From Pseudomonas sp. (GTDB taxonomy: Bacteria > Pseudomonadota > Gammaproteobacteria > Pseudomonadales > Pseudomonadaceae), in assembly GCA_030656145.1 (NCBI GenBank), contig JAUSOF010000033.1, positions 1-64,000 on the forward strand: DNA of 64,000 nucleotides, written 5' to 3'. Positions within the stretch are counted from its first letter, which is position 1, and each line of letters begins with the position of its first letter. Position numbers and translations under genes: made by a program. Shown one piece after another: positions 63,177 to 64,000 of the stretch. Below the pieces are notes generated by a model. The model was not told the DNA's origin. It saw nothing but the letters and a program-made list of their open reading frames with translations, and did no database searches.

Positions 63177-64000
63177 TCACGTCGGCCGCCGCAGAAACAG
63201 CCAATAGGCCAACAGCAGTGGCGCGCCAACCCATAGCAGCAGGCACAGCCAGAGCAAACCGCTGCCAACCGGCAGGTCGCCACCCAGGGCCATCACACCG
63301 ACGGCGCTGCCGCCGCCCTCGAAGCCGGACAGGTTGATCAGCCGGTAGACGTCAGCGGGGTTAAGCAGCAGCAGCCAGGGCAGCAGATCCGGGTTGAACT
63401 TGCCCTGGCTCAGTACCAGCAGCGCCAGCAGCGCCAGGTCGAACACCAGCACGAAGAGGAACCACACGCCCAGGGCCAGGCCGGCGGCGCTGGATTTCTC
63501 GCTGACCTTGCTGCTCAGAACATAGGCCATGGCCAGAAACACCCAGCCGAGCAAGGTCGAGGACAACATAAAGCGACCGAAGGCCCAGGCCAGCAGGCCC
63601 AGTTCAACATCCTCGACCAGCACGGCGATGGCCAGCGCCGCGCAGCCGAAACCGATCAGGGTGGCCAGAGCCAGGATCAGACCATGGCCGACGAACTTGC
63701 CCAGCAGCAGCTGGCCACGACCCAGCGGATAGGTCAGCAACAGCATCAGGGTGCCGGCTTCGTCCTCGCCGACGATGGCGTCATAGGCCAGCAGCAAGGC
63801 AATCAGCGGCACCAGAAAGGTCGCCAGGCTGGCCAGGCTGGCGATGGTCGCCGGGATCGAGGTGAAGCCCAGCTGCCCGGACGCCGCCGCGCCGAGCCAG
63901 GCGATGCCCACCGCCAGCACCGCGAACAGCAGGCTGATAGCGAGCAACCAGCGGTTGCGCAGGCCGTCGCTGAGTTCCTTGCGCGCGATGTTCCAGATTT
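63177..64000 (-). CDS. nosY: NosY ABC transporter permease (partial, start beyond window)
   Basis: IWNIARKELSDGLRNRWLLAISLLFAVLAVGIAWLGAAASGQLGFTS...; adjacent to nosL. Confidence 0.9.
   Translation of the reverse strand, partial: IWNIARKELSDGLRNRWLLAISLLFAVLAVGIAWLGAAASGQLGFTSIPATIASLASLATFLVPLIALLLAYDAIVGEDEAGTLMLLLTYPLGRGQLLLGKFVGHGLILALATLIGFGCAALAIAVLVEDVELGLLAWAFGRFMLSSTLLGWVFLAMAYVLSSKVSEKSSAAGLALGVWFLFVLVFDLALLALLVLSQGKFNPDLLPWLLLLNPADVYRLINLSGFEGGGSAVGVMALGGDLPVGSGLLWLCLLLWVGAPLLLAYWLFLRRPT

Overview
The window looks like a Pseudomonas-type chromosome segment (inference from gene content and order; no database search was run). Left part (about 1-13 kb): a partial circularly permuted ATP-grasp gene, a CheB-CheR-PAS protein, a PAS-GGDEF-EAL protein, galU, a VOC protein, gor, a TRIC/UPF0126 channel, an internally shortened VOC gene, a tyrosine recombinase and a small MgtE-like transporter. 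Middle part (about 14-47 kb): an accessory low-oxygen/stress super-cluster. It holds an FtsH paralog, a PyrR-like phosphoribosyltransferase, a zinc-ribbon protein, and a 10-gene minus-strand operon (FDH-like, HydB/HydG-like electron transfer subunits, Acs, PDH E1a/E1b/E2, ACP, Usp, NdvB-like cyclic glucan synthase). It continues with Hsp20, Usp, an APH-like kinase, PRPP synthase, CapA, a divergent GroEL, Cfa, an ANR/FNR paralog, a hydrolase and another phosphoribosyltransferase. Right part (about 47.8-64 kb): FetP/P19-like iron protein with a NapH/CcoG-like 4Fe-4S protein, two DNR-type regulators, a DGC protein, dnrP, norCBD, norE/F-like genes, nirQ/norQ, a nirM-like cytochrome c551, SDR, NnrS, tatA/E, nosL and partial nosY. 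The most striking signal is eight perfect TTGAT-N4-ATCAA ANR/FNR/DNR palindromes placed in front of the gene blocks of the middle cluster and norC. No CRISPR array, tRNA or rRNA was seen.
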